The position numbers were made by a program, and so were the translations under genes. Source: Chitiniphilus eburneus (lineage in GTDB: Bacteria; Pseudomonadota; Gammaproteobacteria; Burkholderiales; Chitinibacteraceae). From it: 47,321 bases of DNA. Below are positions 27,298-36,814 of this stretch, one piece after another; the stretch's first letter is position 1, and each line of letters begins with the position of its first letter. Below the pieces are notes generated by a model. It did not search any database. It was given only the letters and a program-made list of their open reading frames with translations, and was not told where the DNA came from. The stretch spans positions 1 to 47,321 of the forward strand of contig NZ_SUMF01000026.1 of NCBI RefSeq assembly GCF_005048205.1, in the 5' to 3' direction.

Positions 27298-27881
27298 CCG
27301 TGCTGAAAATCGGCCTGGTCGCCACCTCCGATCGCGCCAGCCAGGGCGTCTACCGCGATCAGGGCATTCCCGCGCTGGAGGCCTGGCTGGCCCAGGCCCT
27401 GTCCACGCCATTCGAAACGGTCTCGCGCCTGATTGCCGACGACCAGGCCGAGATCGAAGCCACGCTGATCGAACTGGTGGATGCGCAAGGCTGTCATCTG
27501 GTGCTGACCACGGGCGGCACCGGCCCCGCGCCGCGCGACGTAACGCCGGACGCCACACTGGCGGTTGCCAGCCGGGTGATGCCCGGGTTCGGCGAGCAGA
27601 TGCGGCAGGTAAGCCTGCATTTCGTGCCCACCGCCCTGCTCTCACGCCAGGTCGGCGCGATCCGGGGTAGCTGCCTGATCCTCAACCTGCCGGGCCAGCC
27701 CCGCTCGATCAAGGAAACGCTGGAAGGCGTGAAGGATGCCGCCGGCGCCACCGTGATCCCCGGCGTGTTCGCGGCCGTGCCCTATTGCCTTCAGTTGCTG
27801 GGGGCGCCCCATGTCGATACCCATGCGCAAGTGGTCGCGTCTTTCCGCCCCAAATCAGCCAGCGCACCCAAGGACCAATGA
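27294..27881 (+). CDS. mog: Molybdopterin adenylyltransferase
   Basis: Activates molybdopterin by adenylation before metal insertion. The 195-aa product has the MoCF motif LTTGGTGPAPRDVTPDAT (71-88), the N-terminal IGLVATSDRASQGVYRDQ stretch and C-terminal LPGQPRSIKETLEGV. Starts within the HAD stop (4-nt ATGA overlap) and ends 1 nt before the esterase ATG, so all three are coupled. It implies molybdoenzymes elsewhere in the genome. Confidence 0.94.
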   Translation: MTVLKIGLVATSDRASQGVYRDQGIPALEAWLAQALSTPFETVSRLIADDQAEIEATLIELVDAQGCHLVLTTGGTGPAPRDVTPDATLAVASRVMPGFGEQMRQVSLHFVPTALLSRQVGAIRGSCLILNLPGQPRSIKETLEGVKDAAGATVIPGVFAAVPYCLQLLGAPHVDTHAQVVASFRPKSASAPKDQ

Positions 27882-27882
27882 A

Positions 27883-28560
27883 ATGAGCCAGAACGAATTG
27901 TTGCCCTGCGTGGAAATCGAAACCGGGGCCACTCCCGTCGCCAGCGTGATCTGGCTGCACGGCCTGGGGGCCGACGGCAACGACTTCGCCCCGGTGGTGC
28001 CCGAACTGGGCCTGCCGGACAGCCTGCCGATCCGCTTCGTCTTCCCGCACGCACCCTACATGCCGATCACCTGCAACAACGGCTACGTGATGCGCGCCTG
28101 GTATGACATCCTCTATTTCGACAGCATCGACCGGCATGCCGACGAGGCCGGGGTGGCCCAGTCGGTGGACTTGGTGCGCGATCTGATCGCGCGGGAAAAC
28201 GAACGGGGCATCCCGACCGAACGCATCGTCCTGGCCGGCTTTTCGCAGGGCGGCGCCATCGCCTACACGGCCGGCCTGCTGCACCCGGAGCGCTTGGCCG
28301 GCATCGTCGCGCTATCGACCTATCTGCCGGTCCCCCGGCTGATCGAAACCGAGCGCAGCGCCGCCAATGGGCAGACGCCCGTTTTCGCCGGCCACGGCAC
28401 CGCCGACCCGGTGGTACCGCTGGCGCTGGGCCAGGCCGCGCAGCAACGCCTCACCGAGCTGGGGCACCCGCTGGAATGGCATACCTACCCGATGCAGCAT
28501 TCGGTCTGCCTGCCCGAAATCGCCCAGATCGGCGCCTTCCTGCAACGCGTGCTGGCCTAG
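27883..28560 (+). CDS. Carboxylesterase/phospholipase-family alpha/beta hydrolase
   Basis: A 225-aa serine hydrolase of the acyl-protein thioesterase/EstB family. The triad is visible: S121 in GFSQGG, D175 in GTADPVV and H206 in MQHSVC. WLHGLGADGNDF forms the oxyanion-hole region. AAGGA lies about 8 nt before the ATG at 27883. The TAG stop codon is the first three bases of a family A repeat, as with the DUF2863 gene, so the original C terminus may have differed slightly. Confidence 0.92.
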   Translation: MSQNELLPCVEIETGATPVASVIWLHGLGADGNDFAPVVPELGLPDSLPIRFVFPHAPYMPITCNNGYVMRAWYDILYFDSIDRHADEAGVAQSVDLVRDLIARENERGIPTERIVLAGFSQGGAIAYTAGLLHPERLAGIVALSTYLPVPRLIETERSAANGQTPVFAGHGTADPVVPLALGQAAQQRLTELGHPLEWHTYPMQHSVCLPEIAQIGAFLQRVLA

Positions 28561-28659
28561 GGCATGTCGTTACCTGTTTCACGACAGCGTTCGGTGCAGT
28601 TCGGGATGCCGTTCCGCACTGCACGAACGCTGTCGCGAAACAATGGATGACCCGCGCTA
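28558..28659. repeat. Family A fold-back repeat, copy 3 (longest, partly decayed)
   Basis: A 102-bp inverted repeat. The left side reads TAGGGCATGTCGTTACC..., then ACAGCGTTCGGTGCAGT. After a centre of about 17 nt the right side mirrors it as ACTGCACGAACGCTGTCGC and ends CGCGCTA. The outer right arm has several mismatches. It includes the second inner arm lost from copy 2, so it is closest to the full-length element. Confidence 0.9.
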
Positions 28660-28673
28660 GCCGCGCCGAAAAC

Positions 28674-28701
28674 GACAACGCCCTCGAACGAGGGCGTTGT
28701 C
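28674..28701 (-). terminator. Probable terminator of the minus-strand 571-aa gene
   Basis: A 12-bp stem (GACAACGCCCTC / GAGGGCGTTGTC) with loop GAAC, 16 nt after the stop codon of the minus-strand gene. On the minus strand it is followed by CGTTTTC, a weak U-run, and on the plus strand by none. Confidence 0.65.
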
Positions 28702-28717
28702 CGAAGGCCGCCACCGG

Positions 28718-30433
28718 CTACTGCTTGATGACCTGCAAGGCCACCCAGATCCAGTCCACGCCTTTTTCCAGGATCGACCCCAGGCTGACGGTAAAGCTGC
28801 GATCGCGGGCCTGCACCCGGTAGAGCCGGTCGCTCGCGTAGTCCGCGCCATACAGGATCAAGGTGTTCATGTTGCTGCCATCCTGCCCGCGATAAGGCAG
28901 GTAGAGCGCCAGCTTCTGGCTGGGCAGTTCGATCCCCCCCAGCTCGGTCAGCTCCGACACGATCATCGGTTCGTTGCTGCTCTTGCCGTTGATCTGCTGG
29001 ATGCTCACCGCCACCGGCGTGGCCGACAGCACCTGGATGCCGGTATAGATTTCGTCGTTGCCGCGACGCGCCAGCCGGCGCACCACGCCCACCTGCCAGT
29101 TCTGCGCATCTCCCAGCCGCACGCCCAGCAGACGCCCCGGTCGCACCCAGTCGTTTTCCGAATAGCGCAACACCGCGCCGAAGCCACCCTTGGATTCGTT
29201 TTCGATCAGCCAGGACTGGGTTTCGATGCGTGGCGCGCCAATCGTGCCCCCCGGCATCTGTTGCAGCTTGGAGCGCGTACGTGCGGAAACGAAGCCATAC
29301 AGCCGCATGTCCATCAATTCGTCGTAATCGACCTGGGTCCGCGTTTCGGTCGGCTGGCGGGTGTGCTTTTCGTTGTCGGCGCGAACCTGCTGGCAGATCA
29401 CATCCAGGCCATGCACCACCTCGGCGGCCTTGCGCACATCGAAACGCTCGCTGCGCTGGATCTGCGCATTGCGGATCGACATGGTCCAGAACATCTCGAT
29501 GTGCTTGAGCAGCTCCAGGCAGGATGGCGTCCGGCAATCGCTGCCCAGGCCCAGTTCCGCCGGCGAAGCCCCACCTTCCAGGCGCTTGATCGTCTCCTGC
29601 ACCTCATGCAGCAGGTCGAACAGCCCCCAGTAGCGAAATGGCTCGCCGGTGGATTCGGGCTGAATCTTCTGCGGCCCCTGCGGCTCTTGCAGGTTCACGC
29701 AGAAATGATCGCGGTCGTCCTGGTTGCGGCGATTGAGCTGGACCAGCTTGGACCAGTTGTCCAGCCACTGATCCACCCAGTCGATCTGGCGCACCGACAG
29801 ATTGTTCGCCGACAGCGTCGCCAGCATCAGCAACTGGATGTATTCGTCGGCGCAGGAGCTGACCCCCTTGTCGCGCGCCGGATAAAGCGCGAAGGGATTG
29901 CTGTCGAAGCCTTCGATTTCGGACAGCCGATAGAAGCGGTGCGCCAGCGTCCACAACTTCCCCGGCACCTTCTCGAAGCGAAAGTAATGCCATTTGGCCT
30001 CGAGCGCGATGTAATGCAGGCTGCGCGCCAGTACCAGCGGCATATGCTCCGTGAACCCGGCGGTACGGTAGATTTCATCGCCTTCGTGTTCGATGAAGCG
30101 CTGGTAGCTGTCGATCATCCGTTGCGAAAAACCAACGATGTCCTGCCACAGCCGCTGCTCCATGTCCTTGGCCATGCGCGGGTTGGACACGTACTGGTAA
30201 CGAATCGCCTCGAAAGCGGCCTGGGCGACGTTATCCACCATCACCAGTGCCTGGAGCGACTCGAAGTCGGGCTTGCCCGGGTGCTCCAGGTACTTGGCAA
30301 CCGCCTCGCTCACCTTGCCGAGCTGCGTCTGGGGGTCCAGTACGTCGATGCGCCGACACCAAGCCATTGCGATCTTGGGGTTGGAAAGCGGTGATTTTTC
30401 GCGTGAGAGCAGGCTGGTAATGAATTCGCGCAT
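28718..30433 (-). CDS. Conserved hypothetical protein, 571 aa, possible PilZ-like C-terminal domain
   Basis: I do not recognise a named family with certainty. The first 370 residues look alpha-helical, with a tryptophan- and aromatic-rich stretch (ALEAKWHYFRFEKVPGKLWTLAHRFYRLSEIEGFD). The last 170 residues look beta-rich and read SWLIENESKGGFGAVLRYSENDWVRPGRLLGVRLGD..., with the order expected of a PilZ-type barrel. The classic RxxxR ... DxSxxG motif is not clear; N-ESKGG may be a divergent form. No signal peptide or membrane segment. It starts 13 nt after a STAS-like gene and probably forms an operon with it. A signalling or c-di-GMP-linked role is only a suggestion. Confidence 0.65.
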   Translation of the reverse strand: MREFITSLLSREKSPLSNPKIAMAWCRRIDVLDPQTQLGKVSEAVAKYLEHPGKPDFESLQALVMVDNVAQAAFEAIRYQYVSNPRMAKDMEQRLWQDIVGFSQRMIDSYQRFIEHEGDEIYRTAGFTEHMPLVLARSLHYIALEAKWHYFRFEKVPGKLWTLAHRFYRLSEIEGFDSNPFALYPARDKGVSSCADEYIQLLMLATLSANNLSVRQIDWVDQWLDNWSKLVQLNRRNQDDRDHFCVNLQEPQGPQKIQPESTGEPFRYWGLFDLLHEVQETIKRLEGGASPAELGLGSDCRTPSCLELLKHIEMFWTMSIRNAQIQRSERFDVRKAAEVVHGLDVICQQVRADNEKHTRQPTETRTQVDYDELMDMRLYGFVSARTRSKLQQMPGGTIGAPRIETQSWLIENESKGGFGAVLRYSENDWVRPGRLLGVRLGDAQNWQVGVVRRLARRGNDEIYTGIQVLSATPVAVSIQQINGKSSNEPMIVSELTELGGIELPSQKLALYLPYRGQDGSNMNTLILYGADYASDRLYRVQARDRSFTVSLGSILEKGVDWIWVALQVIKQ

Positions 30434-30446
30434 CGTTGGATGTCTT

Positions 30447-30824
30447 TTATGTTGAAACTGGCGCTCGATCCGTTTCGCTGTCCGCGGTCAGCCAGAGCTT
30501 GGCGCTCTCCATATCCGGGAACAGCTCGATTCTCGCGTCGGTGAGTATCTGGGCCAGCCAGGCCGACCACGTCACCCACTGATCGTTCGTCAGGAGGGCC
30601 ACTTTGCCGAAATCCTGTCGATGTGCCCGACTGAATCGTACTTCCTCGACCGCCATGTCGATCGTGTAGCTTAGCATCTCCGTCAGATCAAACAGCAAAT
30701 TAGCGCGTCCACGGAAGCGTATTTCATACAGTACGTTTTCCTCGAACTCGCGAAAATCGCTCAATGTGAACTCGCCCAACACGGCGACGTGCACAAAGTC
30801 CTGCTCGTGAGTGATGGTGATCAT
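30447..30824 (-). CDS. STAS/SpoIIAA-like protein
   Basis: A 125-aa protein starting MITITHEQDFVHVAVLGEFT. The alternation of strands and helices (VHVAVLGEFTLSDFREFEENV ... RANLLFDLTEM ... GKVALLTNDQWVTW) matches the SpoIIAA-like (DUF3478) fold. The usual phosphorylatable Ser/Thr of anti-anti-sigma factors is not evident. GGGAGGG lies about 7 nt before the ATG at 30824; an upstream in-frame start is rejected. It is 95 nt downstream of recO and 13 nt before the 571-aa gene. Confidence 0.75.
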   Translation of the reverse strand: MITITHEQDFVHVAVLGEFTLSDFREFEENVLYEIRFRGRANLLFDLTEMLSYTIDMAVEEVRFSRAHRQDFGKVALLTNDQWVTWSAWLAQILTDARIELFPDMESAKLWLTADSETDRAPVST

Positions 30825-30919
30825 GATCCAGCCCTCCCGGCATAGCCGACAATTTCCAGTTGTCAGCATAGCCTTTTCAGCCACGGAGCGGTGATGCGGC
30901 AACCGCCCTTCGTCGGTGG

Positions 30920-31675
30920 TCAGAAGCGCTGCAAATCGATCAGGAGCTGCCGCGTATGCAAGGGCTCGCCGCCGATCAGCGAAGCGATCATCTGGCGCAT
31001 CAGTGGCTTGACCTGAACCAGCCAGCGGGGTTCCGGGTTTCCCGCGGCCAGCGCCAGCAATGCCTCGCCGGAACAGGAGCCCGCCGTGGCGGCGGTGCGT
31101 GCCAGGCCAGTACCGGCCGCGAACCCGTAGCGCAGCCCGGCTTCGATGGCCTGGCCCTCGGCGGTGATGCCCCAGTCCGGCGCATACCCCAGCGTGGAGA
31201 GCAGCGTGAGTTCAAAGCGCCGCAAGATGGGCTCCACCTCGCCGCCGGCATCGCGCGGCAATGCGGCCAAGGCCTGGATGGCTTCGAAATAGGCGGCAAA
31301 CAGGATGGGACTGGGCGTGTCGCGCGGCAGTAGACGCTGGAGCAGCTCGTTCAGATAAAAGCCACACAGCAAGGGCTGGCCGGAAAGCTGCGCGATGCCG
31401 CCCTGCCATTCAGCGGCGTGCAGGGTCTTGAGTTCGCCGGCCCCGAACCAGGACAACAGCAGCGGCTGAAACCCGAGCAGCACCGCCCTCGCCTGCGAAC
31501 CGGGGCGTTGCGCGCCCCGCGCCACGATGGCCAGGCGGCCGTGATCGCGGGAAAACACGTCCAGCAGCCGGCTGGTCTCGCGATATGGCTGCTGATGCAG
31601 CACGAGCGCAGGCTGGGCATCGACGCGCGGCGTGTCAGCAGCGCTCTTGCGTCGCGGTTTTCGAGCTGCCGCCAC
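30920..31675 (-). CDS. recO: DNA repair protein RecO
   Basis: Loads RecA onto SSB-coated single-stranded DNA in the RecFOR pathway. The 251-aa product has a basic N-terminal tail (ARKPRRKSAAD), the OB-fold segment LVLHQQPYRETSRLLDVFSRDHGRLAIVARGAQRP, and FYLNELLQRLLPRDTPSPILFAAYFEAI in the helical domain. GTG start at 31673-31675, 10 nt after the era stop. Last gene of the lepA-lepB-DUF4845-rnc-era-recO series; the usual follower pdxJ is absent here. Confidence 0.94.
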   Translation of the reverse strand: MAAARKPRRKSAADTPRVDAQPALVLHQQPYRETSRLLDVFSRDHGRLAIVARGAQRPGSQARAVLLGFQPLLLSWFGAGELKTLHAAEWQGGIAQLSGQPLLCGFYLNELLQRLLPRDTPSPILFAAYFEAIQALAALPRDAGGEVEPILRRFELTLLSTLGYAPDWGITAEGQAIEAGLRYGFAAGTGLARTAATAGSCSGEALLALAAGNPEPRWLVQVKPLMRQMIASLIGGEPLHTRQLLIDLQRF

Positions 31676-31685
31676 GATGGTTTTC

Positions 31686-32612
31686 TTACTCGAAGCCTTG
31701 CTGGCGCAGCACGCGGGTGTCGTCGGCCCAGCCGCTCTTCACCTTGACCCACACTTCGAGATACACCTTGGCGTCGAACAGCTTTTCCATGTCCTGCCGC
31801 GCCTCGGTGCCGATACGCTTGAGCTTTTCGCCGTTCCGCCCGATCAGGATCGCCTTCTGGCTGTCCCGGTCGACCAATACGGCGGCGTAGATCCGGCGCA
31901 GCTCGCGGCCATCCTTGGTCTGCTCTTCGTCGAACTTCTCGATCTCCACCGTCATCGCATAAGGCAACTCATCGCCCATCAGGCGGAAGATTTTCTCGCG
32001 CACGATTTCGGCGGCCAGGAAACGCTCGTTGCGGTCGGTGACCTGGTCTTCCTCGTACAGCGGCACCGATTCGGGCAGCAACGGCTTGACCGCCTTCAGC
32101 AACCCATCGAGTTGCTGGCCCTTCTGGGCCGACACCGGCACGATGGCGGCGAAATCGCGCTGGGCGGCGATACGCTCGATAAAGGGCAGCAACTGGGCAC
32201 GATCCGCCATCAGGTCGATCTTGTTGATCACCAGCAGCGCGGGACGATCGGGCGGAATCAGCTTGAGCACGGCTTCATCGTCCGGCCCCCAGCGCCCGGC
32301 CTCGACCACCAGCAGGATCACATCCACATCGGCCAGCGTGGTGGTCACGTTGCGGTTCATCGCCTGGTTCAGCGCGTTGCGATGCCGGGTCTGGAAGCCC
32401 GGCGTATCGACGAACACGACCTGCGCATCTGCCTCGGTCAGCACGCCGGTGATGCGATGGCGGGTGGTCTGCGCCTTGCGCGAGGTGATGCTCAGCTTCA
32501 GGCCGATCAGGTGATTGAGCAGCGTGGACTTGCCGACGTTGGGACGGCCCACGATAGCGACAAAGCCACAGCGGTAGCCATCGGCCCCGCTTTCTTCGAG
32601 ATGGTCGGACAT
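31686..32612 (-). CDS. era: GTPase Era
   Basis: Essential GTPase that binds the 3' end of 16S rRNA during 30S maturation. The 308-aa product starts [17 protein letters not shown]. It has G1 GRPNVGKST (22-30), G2 with TTRHRITG, G3 DTPGF, G4 NKID and G5 SAQKG, then a C-terminal KH domain ([18 protein letters not shown]). AAGGAA lies about 7 nt before the ATG at 32612; the upstream in-frame extension overlaps rnc and is rejected. Confidence 0.97.
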   Translation of the reverse strand: MSDHLEESGADGYRCGFVAIVGRPNVGKSTLLNHLIGLKLSITSRKAQTTRHRITGVLTEADAQVVFVDTPGFQTRHRNALNQAMNRNVTTTLADVDVILLVVEAGRWGPDDEAVLKLIPPDRPALLVINKIDLMADRAQLLPFIERIAAQRDFAAIVPVSAQKGQQLDGLLKAVKPLLPESVPLYEEDQVTDRNERFLAAEIVREKIFRLMGDELPYAMTVEIEKFDEEQTKDGRELRRIYAAVLVDRDSQKAILIGRNGEKLKRIGTEARQDMEKLFDAKVYLEVWVKVKSGWADDTRVLRQQGFE

Positions 32613-32638
32613 GGATTTCCTTGTAGGCCGGCCGCGCC

Positions 32639-33346
32639 TCAGAAGCGCTTGGCCTTGCCCGGGTAACGGTCTTTCAGCGTGCCCAGCGCATCGGCTGCGG
32701 CGGCCTGTTCGGCCACGCGGCGGCTGGCACCTTCCGCGCGGGTTTCGACACCGAGTGATTCGATGCGGCAACCCACTTCGAAAATCTGGTTGGGCGAATC
32801 GCCCTCCTGGCGCAACAGCAGGTATTGCGGCAATGCCACGCGGCGCGCCTGCAACCATTCCTGCAACGCGGTCTTGGCATCCTTGAGCGCGCGCGACGGA
32901 TCGATGCCGGCGATACGCGGTGCGAACAGCCGCTCGACCACCGCCTGCGCCGCCTCGAAACCGGCGTCGAACCAGATGGCGCCAAACAGGGCCTCCAGCG
33001 CATCGGCCAGGATGGAGGGCCGGCGATGGCCGCCGCTCTTCAATTCGCCTTCGCCCAGATTAAGATAGTCGCCGAGATGCAGCGCGCCAGCCACCTCGGC
33101 CAGCGCGTCCTGACAGACGAGGCTGGCGCGCAGCCGGGACAGTTCGCCTTCGGTCAACTGGGGAAAGGCCACGAACAGCGCCCGGGCGACCACCGCGTTG
33201 AGCACGCTGTCGCCGACGAACTCCAGCCGTTCGTTATGCGTCGAGGAAAAGCTGCGGTGGGTCAGTGCCTGCCGCAGCAAGCGGGGATCGGAAAAGGAAT
33301 GGCCGAGCACCTTGGCCAGGTGCTCGGCGGGCAGCACGACGCTCAC
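32639..33346 (-). CDS. rnc: Ribonuclease III
   Basis: Cleaves double-stranded RNA in rRNA processing and regulation. The 235-aa product has the signature [13 protein letters not shown] (38-50) with catalytic acidic residues, the second metal-binding stretch [11 protein letters not shown], and a C-terminal dsRBD (about 157-226) ending in a basic tail. The GTG start (33344-33346) overlaps the DUF4845 stop by one base (TAGTG), showing coupling. Confidence 0.96.
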   Translation of the reverse strand: MSVVLPAEHLAKVLGHSFSDPRLLRQALTHRSFSSTHNERLEFVGDSVLNAVVARALFVAFPQLTEGELSRLRASLVCQDALAEVAGALHLGDYLNLGEGELKSGGHRRPSILADALEALFGAIWFDAGFEAAQAVVERLFAPRIAGIDPSRALKDAKTALQEWLQARRVALPQYLLLRQEGDSPNQIFEVGCRIESLGVETRAEGASRRVAEQAAAADALGTLKDRYPGKAKRF

Positions 33347-33708
33347 TACTCGGTCGATCCCGACGCTGCCTCGGCATCGAAGTCGAACAGCAGGCTGACA
33401 TTGGCCACCAGCGGTACCACTTTCTCATAGCTGGTACTGATGGTGGTCCGGCCGCCGGTCTGCACGATCACCAGATCCTGCGCCTTCACCGCTTCGATGT
33501 TGCTGATGTTGGCATGGCGATTGTAGGACTCGCGGATCGCCGACGGCGGCTCCGAGGCGTGATCCCTCACCAGGATTTTCAACGTGCTTTTCACGCTGAA
33601 ATACTCCACATACGCCGGAACCACCTTGAAGAAGGTGATGGCAGCGAGCGCCACCAGTATCGCGACGATGATGAAGCCAACGAACGACATGCCCGATTGC
33701 TTGCGCAT
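33346..33708 (-). CDS. DUF4845 family membrane-anchored protein
   Basis: A 120-aa protein starting MRKQSGMSFVGFIIVAILVALAA, with one N-terminal transmembrane segment (about 8-29) resembling a type IV pilin-like start, and a small extracytoplasmic domain. DUF4845 proteins are regularly encoded between lepB and rnc in beta- and gammaproteobacteria; the function is unknown. GGGGAG lies 7 nt before the ATG at 33708. An upstream in-frame ATG at 33732 would add 8 residues and overlap the lepB stop codon. Confidence 0.88.
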   Translation of the reverse strand: MRKQSGMSFVGFIIVAILVALAAITFFKVVPAYVEYFSVKSTLKILVRDHASEPPSAIRESYNRHANISNIEAVKAQDLVIVQTGGRTTISTSYEKVVPLVANVSLLFDFDAEAASGSTE

Positions 33709-33731
33709 TGACTGCTCCCCTGTTCCGGCCA

Positions 33732-34688
33732 TCAGCGGATGACGGTGCCGATACGGCCGAGTTGCTTGTAATTGAACCAGACGAAGAAGGCGCGACCCAC
33801 CACGTACTCGTCCGTCACGAAACCCCAGTAGCGGCTGTCCGCGCTGTGGTCCCGGTTGTCGCCCATCATGAAGTAGTGGCCTTCCGGCACCTTGCAGACA
33901 AAGCCGCTGTCATCATAACGGCAGTTTTCGCGATACGGGAAGCTGTCCACCTGGTCTTCCTTGATCCAGGGCTGATCCGGCACGACAAAGGTATCGTACT
34001 GCTTGTTTTCGAACTTCTCGTGCACGCGCAGCACCGGGTTCATGTAGATGCCTTCCGCGTACTCATCCGGCCCGGCCACGTCCGCCGTGACCATCTGGCC
34101 ATTCACCGTCAGCTTCTTGTCGCGGTATTCGACCGTATCGCCCGGCAGCCCGATCACGCGCTTGATGTAGTTGATCGCCGGATTCTTCGGATAGTTGAAC
34201 ACCATCACATCGCCGTGCTGCGGCGTGCCGACCGGGATCACCACCGTGTTGAGCACCGGCAGGCGAATGCCGTAGGCGTACTTGTTCACCAGGATGAAGT
34301 CGCCCACCACCAGCCCCGGGCGCATCGACGACGACGGAATCTGGTACGGCTCGACCAGGAAGGAGCGCAGCAGGAACACCACCAGGATCACCGGGAAGAA
34401 ACCGCGGCCGTATTCCACCCAGTCGGCCGGGCGCGCACCCTGGCGCTTCTTGGCCAGCACGCACTTGTCGGCCACCCAGATCACGCCGGTGATCACGACG
34501 AAGATCAGCATCGCGGCGGCGATCGAGAAGAAGTTCACCAGCAGGATGAACACCCCGACGATCACGGCCAGATAGCCGTACTGCACCAGTTGCGGCGGCT
34601 CGTCGCCCTTGCGTTCGTGCTTGGCGCCAATGATCGAGAGAATGATCCCGACCACCGTCACCACGACACCGATGAGTTGCCAGTTCAT
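33732..34688 (-). CDS. lepB: Signal peptidase I
   Basis: Cleaves signal peptides of secreted proteins at the inner membrane. The 318-aa product has N-terminal hydrophobic helices (about 4-22, 38-58 and 59-75) before the catalytic region. Catalytic serine S121 lies in QIPSSSMRPG and the general-base lysine K176 in YIKRVIGLPGD. The C-terminal signature GDNRDHSADSRYWG is complete. It follows lepA by 14 nt. Confidence 0.97.
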   Translation of the reverse strand: MNWQLIGVVVTVVGIILSIIGAKHERKGDEPPQLVQYGYLAVIVGVFILLVNFFSIAAAMLIFVVITGVIWVADKCVLAKKRQGARPADWVEYGRGFFPVILVVFLLRSFLVEPYQIPSSSMRPGLVVGDFILVNKYAYGIRLPVLNTVVIPVGTPQHGDVMVFNYPKNPAINYIKRVIGLPGDTVEYRDKKLTVNGQMVTADVAGPDEYAEGIYMNPVLRVHEKFENKQYDTFVVPDQPWIKEDQVDSFPYRENCRYDDSGFVCKVPEGHYFMMGDNRDHSADSRYWGFVTDEYVVGRAFFVWFNYKQLGRIGTVIR

Positions 34689-34702
34689 GCGGATTCCTTA
34701 TT

Positions 34703-36496
<1,794 letters not shown>

Positions 36497-36515
36497 GTAC
36501 GGCTTGGACTTCCAT

Positions 36516-36542
36516 TAAAAAGGGCACGCAACGCGTGCCCTT
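36516..36542 (-). terminator. Terminator-like hairpin between the glutaredoxin-like gene and lepA
   Basis: On the minus strand, stem AAGGGCACGC / GCGTGCCCTT with a 3-nt loop is followed by a T-run. It ends the rpoE-degP-glutaredoxin unit, 27 nt after the last stop codon. Because it lies just before the lepA ribosome site, it could also act as an attenuator. Confidence 0.82.
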
Positions 36543-36568
36543 GCTGCTTTTTCGAATAGCCGTGGATT

Positions 36569-36814
36569 CTAGCGGAATTTCGCCAGGCGATCATCCAGCG
36601 CCGCCAGGTCCAGGTGATAGTGGCAGATTTCGACGTCGTCGCCATCGGCCAGCACCGGCACCCATTCACCGTGGCGTGTCTCCAGCGCCTCATCGTCGTC
36701 GATGTCCACCCAGCGCACGCCAAACCCGCGCCCGGGCGCGAGCTGCGCCAGTTGCTCGCGCATCGTGGTGCACAGCCCGCAGTATTCGCGCCCGTACAGC
36801 GTCAGTTCGATCAC
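36569..36814 (-). CDS. Glutaredoxin-like protein (DUF836)
   Basis: An 81-aa thioredoxin-fold protein starting MIELTLYGREYCGLCTTM. The redox motif is CGLC (C12, C15), followed by the WVPVL cis-proline segment (VPVL near residue 54). Proteins of this type are often encoded next to the degP/lepA genes. It overlaps the degP stop by 4 nt (ATGA), so it is translationally coupled to degP and may belong to the envelope-stress response. Confidence 0.88.
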   Translation of the reverse strand: MIELTLYGREYCGLCTTMREQLAQLAPGRGFGVRWVDIDDDEALETRHGEWVPVLADGDDVEICHYHLDLAALDDRLAKFR

